DNA of 35,522 nt from Gammaproteobacteria bacterium (GCA_027295405.1 JAPUKZ010000524.1:1-35522); one strand, 5' to 3'. Positions 1-8,693 are shown, numbered from the stretch's first letter. The notes: generated from the letters alone by a model not told the origin. Numbers and translations: made by a program.

Positions 1-2
1 GC

Positions 3-422
3 AGTAACCAGCGGTTCAGCCTGGATTATGGCGGCCGTGCCGGCGCGCAATCACGCTGGAAAATTGAGTACCGCTATGAGCTGGACGATCGCGATGACCT
101 GGACTATGGAGACGCCTTCTCCAGTTACTCCGCGCATCGCCACTCCTTTGGCGCCGGTTGGGCTTACGCGAGCGGCCAATGGCGAGCCTCCCTGCGCGCC
201 GATTATCGTTACAGTAGGTACCTGGACGACAACCTGTTTACGGATGGCAGTGCAGTGGAAAGGCAGGACCACCGTTACAAGATGAGCCTGCGTGGCTCCT
301 GGCTGTTTACCTCCAGCTGGGCTTTGACTGCAGAGTACAGCTACACCGACAACGACTCGAATATCGATAGTTTCGACTACGACCGGCAAGTGATGATGCT
401 GGGAATAGGCTGGCAGTTCTAA
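3..422 (+). CDS. C-terminal part of an outer-membrane beta-barrel protein (5' end outside window)
   Basis: Frame open from the window edge: SNQRFSLDYGGRAGAQSRWKIEYRYELDDRDD...YSYTDNDSNIDSFDYDRQVMMLGIGWQF*. Alternating aromatic/polar strands and terminal Phe are typical of OMP barrels. The track ORFs 28..285 (+) and 51..470 (-) are out of frame with it. Confidence 0.7.
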   Translation, partial: SNQRFSLDYGGRAGAQSRWKIEYRYELDDRDDLDYGDAFSSYSAHRHSFGAGWAYASGQWRASLRADYRYSRYLDDNLFTDGSAVERQDHRYKMSLRGSWLFTSSWALTAEYSYTDNDSNIDSFDYDRQVMMLGIGWQF

Positions 423-576
423 GTCGACAAACTGAACTTTACAGAATTTTTGGGCGTTCCTGCGATTCATTGCAACCTTCTTCCCCGGCGCATCGTTAAC
501 TTTAATGAGGCAACGATACAGCCCTCATCCACAGGACCCAACTGGGTTTACTTAATCAAGAGATCGGAGAGTGTTT

Positions 577-981
577 ATGAAATCAGCAAAGTTAGCGATA
601 GCGGTACTCGCCTGCCTGCCCCTGTATGCAGCGGCACAGGACATGGTTGAACGGCCGGATAAAGGTGCGTTGTTTGAAACCATTCTGGAGTACGTTGACG
701 AAACCACGGCGACGGAGCTGCAGGCTTCCCGCGATGACTTGACCGCGTTGCACGATGAGGTCCAGGCCCTGCGCGACAGCGATGAGGTCGACGAGGAAGT
801 GCTGCAGGAAGCGGTTGCCAGCCTGCGCGCCGGGCATCGGGAGTTGCGCGAGGATGTGCGTGAGGTGATCGATGGAAACGAGGATCTACAGGCAGCCCTG
901 GAAGAAGCACGTGGAGACTTTGCCGGCGAGGCGCGAGAGGGTCACAGAGGTAGGAGACCCCGGCGCGGTGAAATCCAGTAG
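577..981 (+). CDS. Small secreted/periplasmic coiled-coil protein of unknown function
   Basis: Sec-type signal peptide MKSAKLAIAVLACLPLYAAAQ, then a Glu/Asp/Leu-rich helical region; followed by a GC-rich hairpin and T-run. Confidence 0.65.
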   Translation: MKSAKLAIAVLACLPLYAAAQDMVERPDKGALFETILEYVDETTATELQASRDDLTALHDEVQALRDSDEVDEEVLQEAVASLRAGHRELREDVREVIDGNEDLQAALEEARGDFAGEAREGHRGRRPRRGEIQ

Positions 982-986
982 TACAG

Positions 987-1012
987 CGGGGGCCTTCGGG
1001 GGCCCTTTTCCT
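987..1012 (+). terminator. Rho-independent terminator
   Basis: gcgggggccttcgggggcccttttcc: GC-rich stem-loop followed by T-run just after the stop at 981. Confidence 0.6.
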
Positions 1013-1061
1013 AATCTTGTCTTAAGACAACCGGCAGAGAAATCCCATCCGCTTAATCGAC

Positions 1062-1101
1062 TGTCCCTACCAATAACTCCGTACCTCTTGATTTTCTTGA
1101 C
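1062..1101 (+). repeat. 40-bp repeat copy 1 (putative IS terminal end)
   Basis: TGTCCCTACCAATAACTCCGTACCTCTTGATTTTCTTGAC matches the reverse complement of 5867-5906 at 37/40 positions; lies 5' of a transposase-like fragment. Confidence 0.7.
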
Positions 1102-1133
1102 TTTTCCAGGGGCAGGCCGGTAGCGTTACCGGC

Positions 1134-1277
1134 ATGAAAACAGTGTTCATACCTTTGCTTGATACTTTGGTCAGCGTCCTACGCAGCAGGGCGGCGTTAC
1201 ATCTCGAAATACTTGCTCTGCGCCAGCAGTTGGCAATGGTTGCCGCTCGTGCTCTGCTCCAAGGGCTTACTGTATGA
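1134..1277 (+). pseudogene. N-terminal remnant of an rve/integrase-type IS transposase
   Basis: MKTVFIPLLDTLVSVLRSRAALHLEILALRQQLAMVAARALLQGLTV*; 'RAALHLEILALRQQLA' resembles the N-terminus of a common integrase-core IS family; truncated after ~47 aa. Confidence 0.55.
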
Positions 1278-1335
1278 GTGAGGCGAGTATGGAAGTTAGA
1301 ATGCATAGTGCCAATAGTTGACAGGTCAATACATA

Positions 1336-2796
1336 TCAGGGGCTGGTATAGAAAATCCGCTGGTAGGGCAAGGCCTGTGTGTCGATAATCTTGCCCCGCG
1401 CCATAACCATGCTCTGTTTGCGTATATTGCCAATATCCCGCAGCGGGTTGGCGTCCAGTAACACCAGGTCCGCGGATTTGCCTACCTCAACGGTGCCGAA
1501 TTTATCTAGGCCACGGGCGGCTATGGCGCCGTTGCGGGTACCGGCAACAATGGCTTGCATGGGTGTCATCCCCAGTTCAACCAGTCCTTCGATGGCCAGC
1601 AGGCTACCGATACCCGCTTCCTGGTACTCCGGTTTGAGGTTGCGCCTGAATTCCGGCGCGCGTCCCTGGTAGTTGTCGGTGGCGATGGTAACGTGACAGC
1701 CGGCCTTGATCAGGGCCCGGGCATTGGCCAGCTCTATTTCATACCAGTGACCCAGCCTGGTCTGGCGCCGGCGCCGCTCCGCGCTGGTGGCCGGGGGCGG
1801 GGCGTTGTCCAGCTCTTCCATGGCGGTCTTGCGCCGGGCCTGGTGGTCGCGCAACGGCTTTCCCGCCAGGGTGTTGGAGCGCAAGCCGCACATCACATCC
1901 CTTTCGACGATCATCGCAATGAGATCTTCCGGATAGGGCGCACTGAGTATCTCCGGATGTTGAATGAGATCGATACCCGCCTCCACCGCCATGCGCAATG
2001 CCTCAGTGCTGGTGGCGTGGGTTTCAACGACCCGGTCGCGTTTGTGGGTTTCCTCCACGATGACTTGTTGGGCCCGCACGGAGAACCCGATCAGGGAAGG
2101 GTAGCGGAAATGGCTGGTGCCCCCGTACTTGATAAAGTCCGGGCCCTTGTCGAGGTAGTTGTTGATGGCGACCCGCAGCTCTTCCGGACCCATATCCATC
2201 AGTTCTTCGCCAGCGTCCTGGGCGATGGCGTCGTTCCACTGCTCCTGGAACAGGGTCAGTTCGGATTCCTCCATCAGTGAGAAAGTCATGGAAAACGGGC
2301 CACCCCAGCCGACGATATTCCCGGCCACCAGCATGCGGGGGCCGACGATGTCCCCACGTTTGATGGCGTCGCGTACCTGCAGCAATGGAACCAGCGAGCC
2401 GTAGCTGTCGCGGATGGTCGTCACGCCATATTTCAGTTGCCGTTGCACAAACTCCTCCACCAGTTCGTGATTGCGGGATCCGTACTTGACGGCCGTCTCG
2501 CGACGTCTCGAATTGCCGTATACCGAGGCGTGGACATTGGTATCGATAAATCCAGGCACCAGGAACTTGCCCTTGCCGGGTACCCGAGTGGCATTGGCGG
2601 GCATACCGGCGGGGGCCGTGTTGGAGATGACCCTGATCTCGCTGCCCACTACGGTGATGTACATGCCTGCGGCGGGCTTGCCGCCGTTGCCGTCGATCAG
2701 GGTGACGTTCTCAATAATGGTGGTCTGTGCGGCCAGCGGCAGAGCCAATGAGCCCAGTAAGGCGGCGAGTATTAGTGAAGCCAGGGTGCGCAGCAT
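1336..2796 (-). CDS. Secreted amidohydrolase family protein (imidazolonepropionase-like)
   Basis: Signal peptide MLRTLASLILAALLGSLALPLAAQ; IIENVTLIDGNGG...FLVPGFIDTNVH...VETHATS...GIDLIQHPE...IATDNYQG...GTVEVGKSADLVLLDANPL. Confidence 0.85.
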   Translation of the reverse strand: MLRTLASLILAALLGSLALPLAAQTTIIENVTLIDGNGGKPAAGMYITVVGSEIRVISNTAPAGMPANATRVPGKGKFLVPGFIDTNVHASVYGNSRRRETAVKYGSRNHELVEEFVQRQLKYGVTTIRDSYGSLVPLLQVRDAIKRGDIVGPRMLVAGNIVGWGGPFSMTFSLMEESELTLFQEQWNDAIAQDAGEELMDMGPEELRVAINNYLDKGPDFIKYGGTSHFRYPSLIGFSVRAQQVIVEETHKRDRVVETHATSTEALRMAVEAGIDLIQHPEILSAPYPEDLIAMIVERDVMCGLRSNTLAGKPLRDHQARRKTAMEELDNAPPPATSAERRRRQTRLGHWYEIELANARALIKAGCHVTIATDNYQGRAPEFRRNLKPEYQEAGIGSLLAIEGLVELGMTPMQAIVAGTRNGAIAARGLDKFGTVEVGKSADLVLLDANPLRDIGNIRKQSMVMARGKIIDTQALPYQRIFYTSP

Positions 2797-3074
2797 GTGG
2801 TTTTCTCATCGTTCTCGAAAGAAATCTGGTCTACTCAATTTAGTCTGCTATGCTCGGCAAGTCCAAATTGCCTCCCGGCCCACAGCGGCTCCCTTTGCAG
2901 GTCATGAAAACCGAATCCGCCAGCTTTGCTGAGCTGGTACGATCCCGCGGCAATCGACCGAAAGCCTGGTTTGTCGCCTACCCCGGCACTGTCGATGTGT
3001 GCGGGGGGCCGGTGCTGGTGAGGATGCAAGCTGACTACCTGAATCGCAGCAGGGATCCGCGGCCCGGAAGTTCA

Positions 3075-3456
3075 GCTCTGGTAGGCCCTGGCCACCTCTC
3101 CCGCAATGATCTTCACGCCGCGCTGCACGGTGTCGGCGTCCTGCGCGTAGGATACCCGAATGCACTCATGCTTGTGCCGCCAGCTGTCGTCCATGCCGAC
3201 AAAGAAGTTGTAGCCAGGGACGATCAGTACGCCGCGTGTCTTGAGGCGTTCGTAGAGGGTTTGGCTACTGATGGGCAGTCCTTCAAGCCACAACCAGAGA
3301 AAGATGGTTCCCTCAGGCTTATGGATGCGATAGGGCAGGTCGCCGAGCTTGTCGCGGAACCAATGCACCGTTTGCTGTGAACTTTCCCGGTAGTAGGGGG
3401 TAACATAGTCCCGGGTCAGGGACAGAATCTCGCCGGTCTTGAACAGTTCCTTGACA
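3075..3456 (-). pseudogene. avtA: 3' remnant of valine-pyruvate aminotransferase
   Basis: Minus-strand frame reads LFKTGEILSLTRDYVTPYYRESSQQTVHWFRDKLGDLPYRIHKPEGTIFLWLWLEGLPISSQTLYERLKTRGVLIVPGYNFFVGMDDSWRHKHECIRVSYAQDADTVQRGVKIIAGEVARAYQS*, strongly AvtA C-terminal-like; the N-terminal part is absent upstream. Confidence 0.8.
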
Positions 3457-3794
3457 TATAGGCACTATTAAAGCTCTATGGTGGCCCTCTGGTGAGAAAA
3501 TCCATGCGCACCAATCTAATCTGTTGGTTGAAGTTTCCGATTAACCTTTATTGATCATCCCTAAAGGGCGCTCCTATCGCTCCCTCGCGAATCAAGGGCC
3601 CCGGTTATTGCCCTGGATGGCATGGCCAAAACCAGTGCATTAGTAGTGCGCGCTGGGATCTGCGCGAGGGGTGCCGGGTGACCGGCATTCCTATCGCGAC
3701 CATTTTATCGACAAAACAACATCTCTATAAAAGAAGACACTTGATTGTGTCCCTAAATGTCTCTAACCTTAACTAAAGGACACGCGAGATAAGA

Positions 3795-5150
3795 ATGACA
3801 CAACCGGTAAAACCACTAATGGCAGAAATCTTGGGCATTCTGGAACAACATCCAGAAGGATTGAGTCGTGGAGAAATTTCACAGAAGTTAATTAATAACA
3901 TAGAAAACAAGACATTACAGAGGAGACTGGCGGCTTTAACGGGAGCCAATCGAATACGCAAAGAGGGTGAAAGGAGGGCTACGAAATACTTTCCTCTAGG
4001 GACAGGAATAGAGTCAGGTAAGGACAAAAACCATCTAATATTCTCAAATGATAGCTTGGAAGCCCTGAAATATCTTGATATACCCCTCCATTCAAGGGCA
4101 ATTATGTCCTATAACAGAGCATTCCTGGAAGAATATGTCCCTAATGAAACAAGCTATGTCCCATTAGAGGTAAGAGATCGACTGAGGAAGGCCGGAATGA
4201 GGGTCGATAAAGAACTCGCAGCCGGAACCTATGCCAAACAAATATGCGAACGCCTATTAATTGACCTGTCCTACAATTCCAGTCGCTTAGAGGGTAATAC
4301 TTACAGCCTCATAGATACAGAAAAGCTTGTGGTAGAAGGTATCACCGCCGAAGGTAAGATACACGAAGATAGCGTGATGATCATGAACCACAAAGAGGCA
4401 ATCTTATTTTTAGTCGAAAACGCAGAAGAAATAGAGCTCAATCCTTTTACAATCTTCAATCTACATAATCTGCTATCACAAGACCTGCTGACAAATCCGG
4501 AAAGCTGCGGTGACATTCGAAAGATCGAGGTTAATATCGGGAAATCAACCTATAAGCCTTTGAATAACCCCCACCTAATCAGAGAAAGCCTGGAATTACT
4601 TCTACTGAAGGCACGAAAAATTGAAGACCCTATTGAACAAAGCTTCTTTGTGCTGGCACATATGTCTTACTTACAAGCCTTTGAGGATGTAAATAAGAGA
4701 GCGGCACGCCTTGCCTCCAACATTCCATTTATCAAAGCAAACTTATGCCCTCTTAGCTTTACAGATATATCGAGAAATGATTACAGCGCTGCTATGTTAA
4801 TAATTTATGAGACAAACAATGTAGCTCCCATGGTGGAATTATTTTGCTATGCCTATCTGCGCTCCTGCGAACAGTACCAAGCCGGTAAAACTGCATTGGG
4901 TGAAATTGACGCCTTCCGCGTTCAATACCGGCAACAGCGCAAGCAGGTTATGGGGCAAGTGATCGAACATGGATTACACGGCAAAGACATAGAACAGCAC
5001 ATCGACAACTACTGTCAGAAAAATACTATCGAGCAAAGCGACAAATTTATCGCCATGGCGATCACCGACCTTGGCAGCTTACATGCAGGTGCCATTATTG
5101 GACTCGGTATAACCCAAAAGCAGTATGAAGCATGGCGCGAAGAAGAATAA
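3795..5150 (+). CDS. Fic-domain protein with N-terminal winged-helix-like region; degenerate Fic motif
   Basis: Inhibitory-helix-like SSRLEGN, Fic core HNLL...GDIRK...SYLQAFEDVNKRAARLASNIPFIKANLCPLSFTDI; visibly more AT-rich than flanks. Confidence 0.8.
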   Translation: MTQPVKPLMAEILGILEQHPEGLSRGEISQKLINNIENKTLQRRLAALTGANRIRKEGERRATKYFPLGTGIESGKDKNHLIFSNDSLEALKYLDIPLHSRAIMSYNRAFLEEYVPNETSYVPLEVRDRLRKAGMRVDKELAAGTYAKQICERLLIDLSYNSSRLEGNTYSLIDTEKLVVEGITAEGKIHEDSVMIMNHKEAILFLVENAEEIELNPFTIFNLHNLLSQDLLTNPESCGDIRKIEVNIGKSTYKPLNNPHLIRESLELLLLKARKIEDPIEQSFFVLAHMSYLQAFEDVNKRAARLASNIPFIKANLCPLSFTDISRNDYSAAMLIIYETNNVAPMVELFCYAYLRSCEQYQAGKTALGEIDAFRVQYRQQRKQVMGQVIEHGLHGKDIEQHIDNYCQKNTIEQSDKFIAMAITDLGSLHAGAIIGLGITQKQYEAWREEE

Positions 5151-5267
5151 AATCGCTTCAAAAAATAGGACAGTAAGTCTTGATAGAGGGTGTACCGGTA
5201 ACTGTGTAAATGGTCATCGAACTATACTGCCAACTGGAGCAACGATGACTATTAAACGACAATAAGA

Positions 5268-5283
5268 TTGGCCGGTCGGCCAA
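5268..5283. repeat. Inverted repeat TTGGCC-GGTC-GGCCAA upstream of transposase
   Basis: Perfect 6-bp arms with 4-bp loop about 20 bp before the transposase ATG at 5303. Confidence 0.5.
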
Positions 5284-5302
5284 AGTTGTTGACGTTTAAC
5301 AG

Positions 5303-5818
5303 ATGACCCAACTTACCAAGAAACAAGATTCACTGCTCAATGAGCTACTGGCGAACTTTGACGGGGACGCGGAGGAACGGCTCGGCAAGAATGGCTTGCT
5401 GATGCAGGTCAAGAAGCGCGCCGTAGAGGCCATGCTGGAAGGCGAACTCACCGATCATCTCGGTTATGAACCCAATGACCCGTTAGGCAATGGCACCGGG
5501 AATTCACGCAATGGCCGCTCCGCCAGGATGGTGCAGAGCAAGGATGGTGAAATCGGCCTGGAGATCCCCCGCGACCGCAATGGCAGCTTCGAGCCCCAGG
5601 TCGTCAAGAAGAGGCGGCGCCGGATCGACCGTATCGATGACATGATCATCGGTCTCTATGCTCGTGGCCTCAGCACTCGCGGCATACAAGCTGAACTGGC
5701 GGAACTCTACGGAGCGGAGGTATCGTCCACTCTGATTTCCAATGTCACCAACAGCGTGCTCGACGAAGTACAGGCCTGGCGGGCTCGTCCGCTAGACCCG
5801 TTGTACCCCATCATCTAC
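5303..5818 (+). pseudogene. Truncated IS256-family (Mutator-type) transposase, N-terminal part
   Basis: VKKRAVEAMLEGELTDHLGYE...NSRNGRSARMVQSKDGEIGLEIPRDRNGSFEPQVVKKRRRRIDRIDDMIIGLYARGLSTRGIQAELAELYGAEVSSTLISNVTNSVLDEVQAWRARPLDPLYPIIY, then similarity is lost (RPSEASWARV*, ORF end 5851). Confidence 0.9.
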
Positions 5819-5830
5819 AGGCCTTCTGAA

Positions 5831-5866
5831 GCTTCCTGGGCCAGGGTGTAGATCAGGCCCAGAAGC
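5831..5866. repeat. Imperfect inverted repeat / hairpin next to repeat copy 2
   Basis: gcttcctgggcc(agggtgtagatca)ggcccagaagc: 11-12 bp arms with one bulge, abutting the 40-bp repeat. Confidence 0.6.
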
Positions 5867-5906
5867 GTCAAGAAAATCAATATGTACGGAGTTTTTGGTA
5901 GGGACA
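5867..5906 (-). repeat. 40-bp repeat copy 2 (putative IS terminal end)
   Basis: Reverse complement TGTCCCTACCAAAAACTCCGTACATATTGATTTTCTTGAC matches 1062-1101 at 37/40 positions; it ends where the aminotransferase remnant begins. Confidence 0.7.
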
Positions 5907-6138
5907 AGCCGCCGGCGAAGGTGAGGACTTGTTGGCAAAGGACTACGCGGTGGGGAACCTGGTCGACTACCACTGTCACCAGTTTGGCCTGTTACTTAAA
6001 CCCCTGATCAATGTCTGTATCCTCTCGCCTCCGCTGATTATTACCCGCGACCAGATCGACGACCTGGTAATCGCCTTGCGCAAGGGCTTGGAGCGGGCAT
6101 TGCTGGACCTGCGTGAACAGGGTATCTGGCGAGAATAA
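5905..6138 (+). pseudogene. C-terminal remnant of a class III (omega) aminotransferase
   Basis: QAAGEGEDLLAKDYAVGNLVDYHCHQFGLLLKPLINVCILSPPLIITRDQIDDLVIALRKGLERALLDLREQGIWRE*; the 'ILSPPLIIT..QID' block is typical of class III aminotransferase C-termini. Confidence 0.7.
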
Positions 6139-6143
6139 CTCGC

Positions 6144-7259
6144 TCAAGCAAGCTCCAGAGAGTATTTGAAAAACTCGGTATCGCGTTCATACCCCAGGCT
6201 TTCGTACAGTGCCTGGGCGTCGTAATTGTCCACCGCTGTTTCCAGATCGATGCGACAGGCCCGGGTTTTTCTCGCCAGTTTCAATGCCTCATTCATCAGT
6301 GCTCGCGCCACGCCGCGTTGACGGGCTTCCCGGCTGACGTAAAGGTCGTAGAGAATCCAGAACGGCGCGCCGGCCACAGAGCACCAACCGGGATAGAGTT
6401 GGGTGAATCCCAAATCCTGACCGGACTGATCGCTTGCCAGAAAAATGACCGACTGCGCTTTCCTAATATTATTGCGCAAAAACTTGCGGGCGAGCCCGGG
6501 ATCTGCGGGCTGTTGGTAAAACTGACGGTAGAGATCAAATAGTGGACTTACTCGCGTGAGCTCAGCTTCGCCGGCGCGAATAATGCGCAGAGTCTTATCC
6601 TTTGTGCGCAGAGGCGATTTGCGTTGTTCGCCAGCCCTGGGCATAGCGAAGCTCCAGGGAAAAACGCTGGCCAGAAAAGACATGCAAACATTGCGCGCGT
6701 CCGCCCGGTCGTAGTTGGGGCCGGCGTAGAGAATTTCCTGCCAGACCTCCTCGATGAGTCCCTGTACTGCGTTGGCCATCGCCCGGGCGTTCATTTGATC
6801 CTGCTTGTCGCCTTCGCGAATTATTTCGGTGCAGGTCTGGAGAATAGATTCAAAGTTTTTTCGATCCCGAACGCCGCATATTCGTTGGTAGTCGTCGCGG
6901 GTCCTGGCTTCTGCAGTGAAGGCAAACCACACAGCCATTTTTCGCGGTTCAGTGATATCCGGGTCCAGCGACGCATCCAGAATGGCTGTCAGTCGATCAG
7001 CGGGGGCGCCGGCAGTGGAGGCGAGAGCCCGGTCGATGGAGGCATCCAGTTCGTCGGCGAGATAGCGCAGAGTATCGAGTAAAAGTGCTTCTTTGCTGGA
7101 GAAGTGGAAGTTTATCGAACCCGCCGTCATGCCGGCATTACCCGCAATTTTGGCGAGGGTAACCTTCTGCAGTCCGTGCTCCGAGATGCCTGTGATTGTC
7201 GCCTCAATCAGAAGGCGGCGTGGTTCGCTCTGGTTGTTGTCGGGCAATTGCTGGTTCAT
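6144..7259 (-). CDS. TetR-family regulator (BetI-like) fused to a C-terminal GNAT acetyltransferase domain
   Basis: N-term HTH EATITGISEHGLQKVTLAKIAGNAGMTAGSINFHFSSKEALLLDTL; C-term ILYDLYVSREARQRGVARALMNEALKLARKTRACRIDLETAVDNYDAQALYESLGYERDTEFFKY. One uninterrupted 371-aa frame. Confidence 0.88.
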   Translation of the reverse strand: MNQQLPDNNQSEPRRLLIEATITGISEHGLQKVTLAKIAGNAGMTAGSINFHFSSKEALLLDTLRYLADELDASIDRALASTAGAPADRLTAILDASLDPDITEPRKMAVWFAFTAEARTRDDYQRICGVRDRKNFESILQTCTEIIREGDKQDQMNARAMANAVQGLIEEVWQEILYAGPNYDRADARNVCMSFLASVFPWSFAMPRAGEQRKSPLRTKDKTLRIIRAGEAELTRVSPLFDLYRQFYQQPADPGLARKFLRNNIRKAQSVIFLASDQSGQDLGFTQLYPGWCSVAGAPFWILYDLYVSREARQRGVARALMNEALKLARKTRACRIDLETAVDNYDAQALYESLGYERDTEFFKYSLELA

Positions 7260-7318
7260 GTAAAACTCCTGGGTGGATAGTTTTGGCGAGCGGGTGGAAA
7301 GTTTTTTTTTATACTGGC

Positions 7319-7336
7319 ACTATATCAATATATAGT
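7319..7336. promoter_or_regulatory. Candidate operator in the divergent tetR-GNAT/puuB-like intergenic region
   Basis: Perfect inverted repeat ACTATAT-CAAT-ATATAGT between divergent genes. Confidence 0.55.
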
Positions 7337-7369
7337 AAATTAAATATATGTTCAGTGTGGAAGGTTTAC

Positions 7370-8650
7370 ATGTTAAAGGTTGAGCAACATTGCCCGTCTT
7401 ACTATGCTGCGAGTCGCAATGATCACACAATTTATTCGCCACTGGCGGGCGATCACAGTACTGATGTCTGCGTGATTGGGGCGGGTTTTACCGGTACGGC
7501 TACGGCCTTGTCTCTGGCCGAGCGCGGCTACAAAGTGACTGTGCTGGAACAAAACTCCGTCGGCTGGGGGGCGTCGGGACGCAATGGAGGACAGCTGATC
7601 GCTGGCATATCGGGCGAGGCGCGGTTGCTTAAGTACTGGGGGCAAGAGGCCGCGGATACGTTTTTTGAAATGGGCTATCGGGGTCATGAAATTATTGAGG
7701 AGCGCATCGAGAAATACAACATAGACTGTGATTTCAAACATGGTTATATAGATGTCGCGCTCAAGCAGCGCCAGGTGCGTGATCAGCACGAGTGGTACGA
7801 AGCGCTTTGCAATCGCGGTATGGAAGACAAACTGCGGCTGGTAGAGGGACAGGAATTGCACCGGCTGACCGGAACCTCCACGTATGTTGGTGGCTTGATC
7901 AATATGCGCAACGGTCACCTGCACCCGTTGAATCTCTGTCTGGGTGAGGCGCGCGCGGCTACAGGGCTGGGCGCTGTCTTTCATGAGGGTTCGCCGGTAA
8001 GCGATATTATCCATGGCAAGAAACCGGTTGTGGTCACCGCCAATGGTAGGGTTACGTGCGACTTTGTGGTGTTGGCGGGCAATGCTTATCACAGGCTTGA
8101 GCCGCGTAAGTTATCCGGCTTGGTTTTTCCTGCTGGCAGTTATATTCTCGCTACCGAGTCACTGACGGAGGCGGAAGCGGCGGCGGTCAACCCTCAGGAC
8201 CTCGCGGTGTGTGACCAGAATGAGATTGTTGGCTACTATCGCCTGTCTGCCGATCGCCGCTTGCTGTTTGGCGGCCGCTGCAATTACTCAGGGCGCGAAC
8301 CCAAAGATATTACAGCGGGGATGTTGCCGCGTTTCAAATCGCTCTATCCGCAGCTGGCCAACAAGCGTATCGACTATAGCTGGGGTGGCAAAATCGGCAT
8401 CGTGGTGAATCGGGTGGCCCTGCTGGGGCGCACCGCTGATAATGTCTTCTACGCTGGAGGATATAGCGGGCACGGTGTCAATAACACACATCTGAGTGGT
8501 GAGATCATGGCAGATGCAGTTGCAGGAACGCTGGAGAAGATGGAGTTCTTCTCCAAAATTCCTCACTGGAAAATTCCCTTCGGCCAGTGGTTTGGTGGTC
8601 AGGCTGTAGCGGCGGGAATGCTCTACTACCGCATGAAGGATCTTTTTTAG
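7370..8650 (+). CDS. PuuB-like FAD-dependent amine oxidase (gamma-glutamylputrescine oxidase family), paralog 1
   Basis: CPSYYAAS...DVCVIGAGFTGTATALSLAERGYKVTVLEQNSVGWGASGRNGGQ...DYSWGGKIGIVVNRVALLGRTADNVFYAGGYSGHGVNNTHLSGEIMADAVAG. Confidence 0.88.
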   Translation: MLKVEQHCPSYYAASRNDHTIYSPLAGDHSTDVCVIGAGFTGTATALSLAERGYKVTVLEQNSVGWGASGRNGGQLIAGISGEARLLKYWGQEAADTFFEMGYRGHEIIEERIEKYNIDCDFKHGYIDVALKQRQVRDQHEWYEALCNRGMEDKLRLVEGQELHRLTGTSTYVGGLINMRNGHLHPLNLCLGEARAATGLGAVFHEGSPVSDIIHGKKPVVVTANGRVTCDFVVLAGNAYHRLEPRKLSGLVFPAGSYILATESLTEAEAAAVNPQDLAVCDQNEIVGYYRLSADRRLLFGGRCNYSGREPKDITAGMLPRFKSLYPQLANKRIDYSWGGKIGIVVNRVALLGRTADNVFYAGGYSGHGVNNTHLSGEIMADAVAGTLEKMEFFSKIPHWKIPFGQWFGGQAVAAGMLYYRMKDLF

Positions 8651-8693
8651 GCGATTGGTTTATCATTAACAGCGTTTTCCTGGAAAATATTTT

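Noticed and set aside
51-470. 139-aa minus-strand ORF at the window start
   Set aside because: Lies antisense to the beta-barrel C-terminal frame that ends in a proper terminal Phe at 422.
3795-5150. Fic gene as half of a classic toxin-antitoxin pair
   Set aside because: No small antitoxin ORF adjacent; the gene carries its own inhibitory-like motif and lacks the catalytic His.
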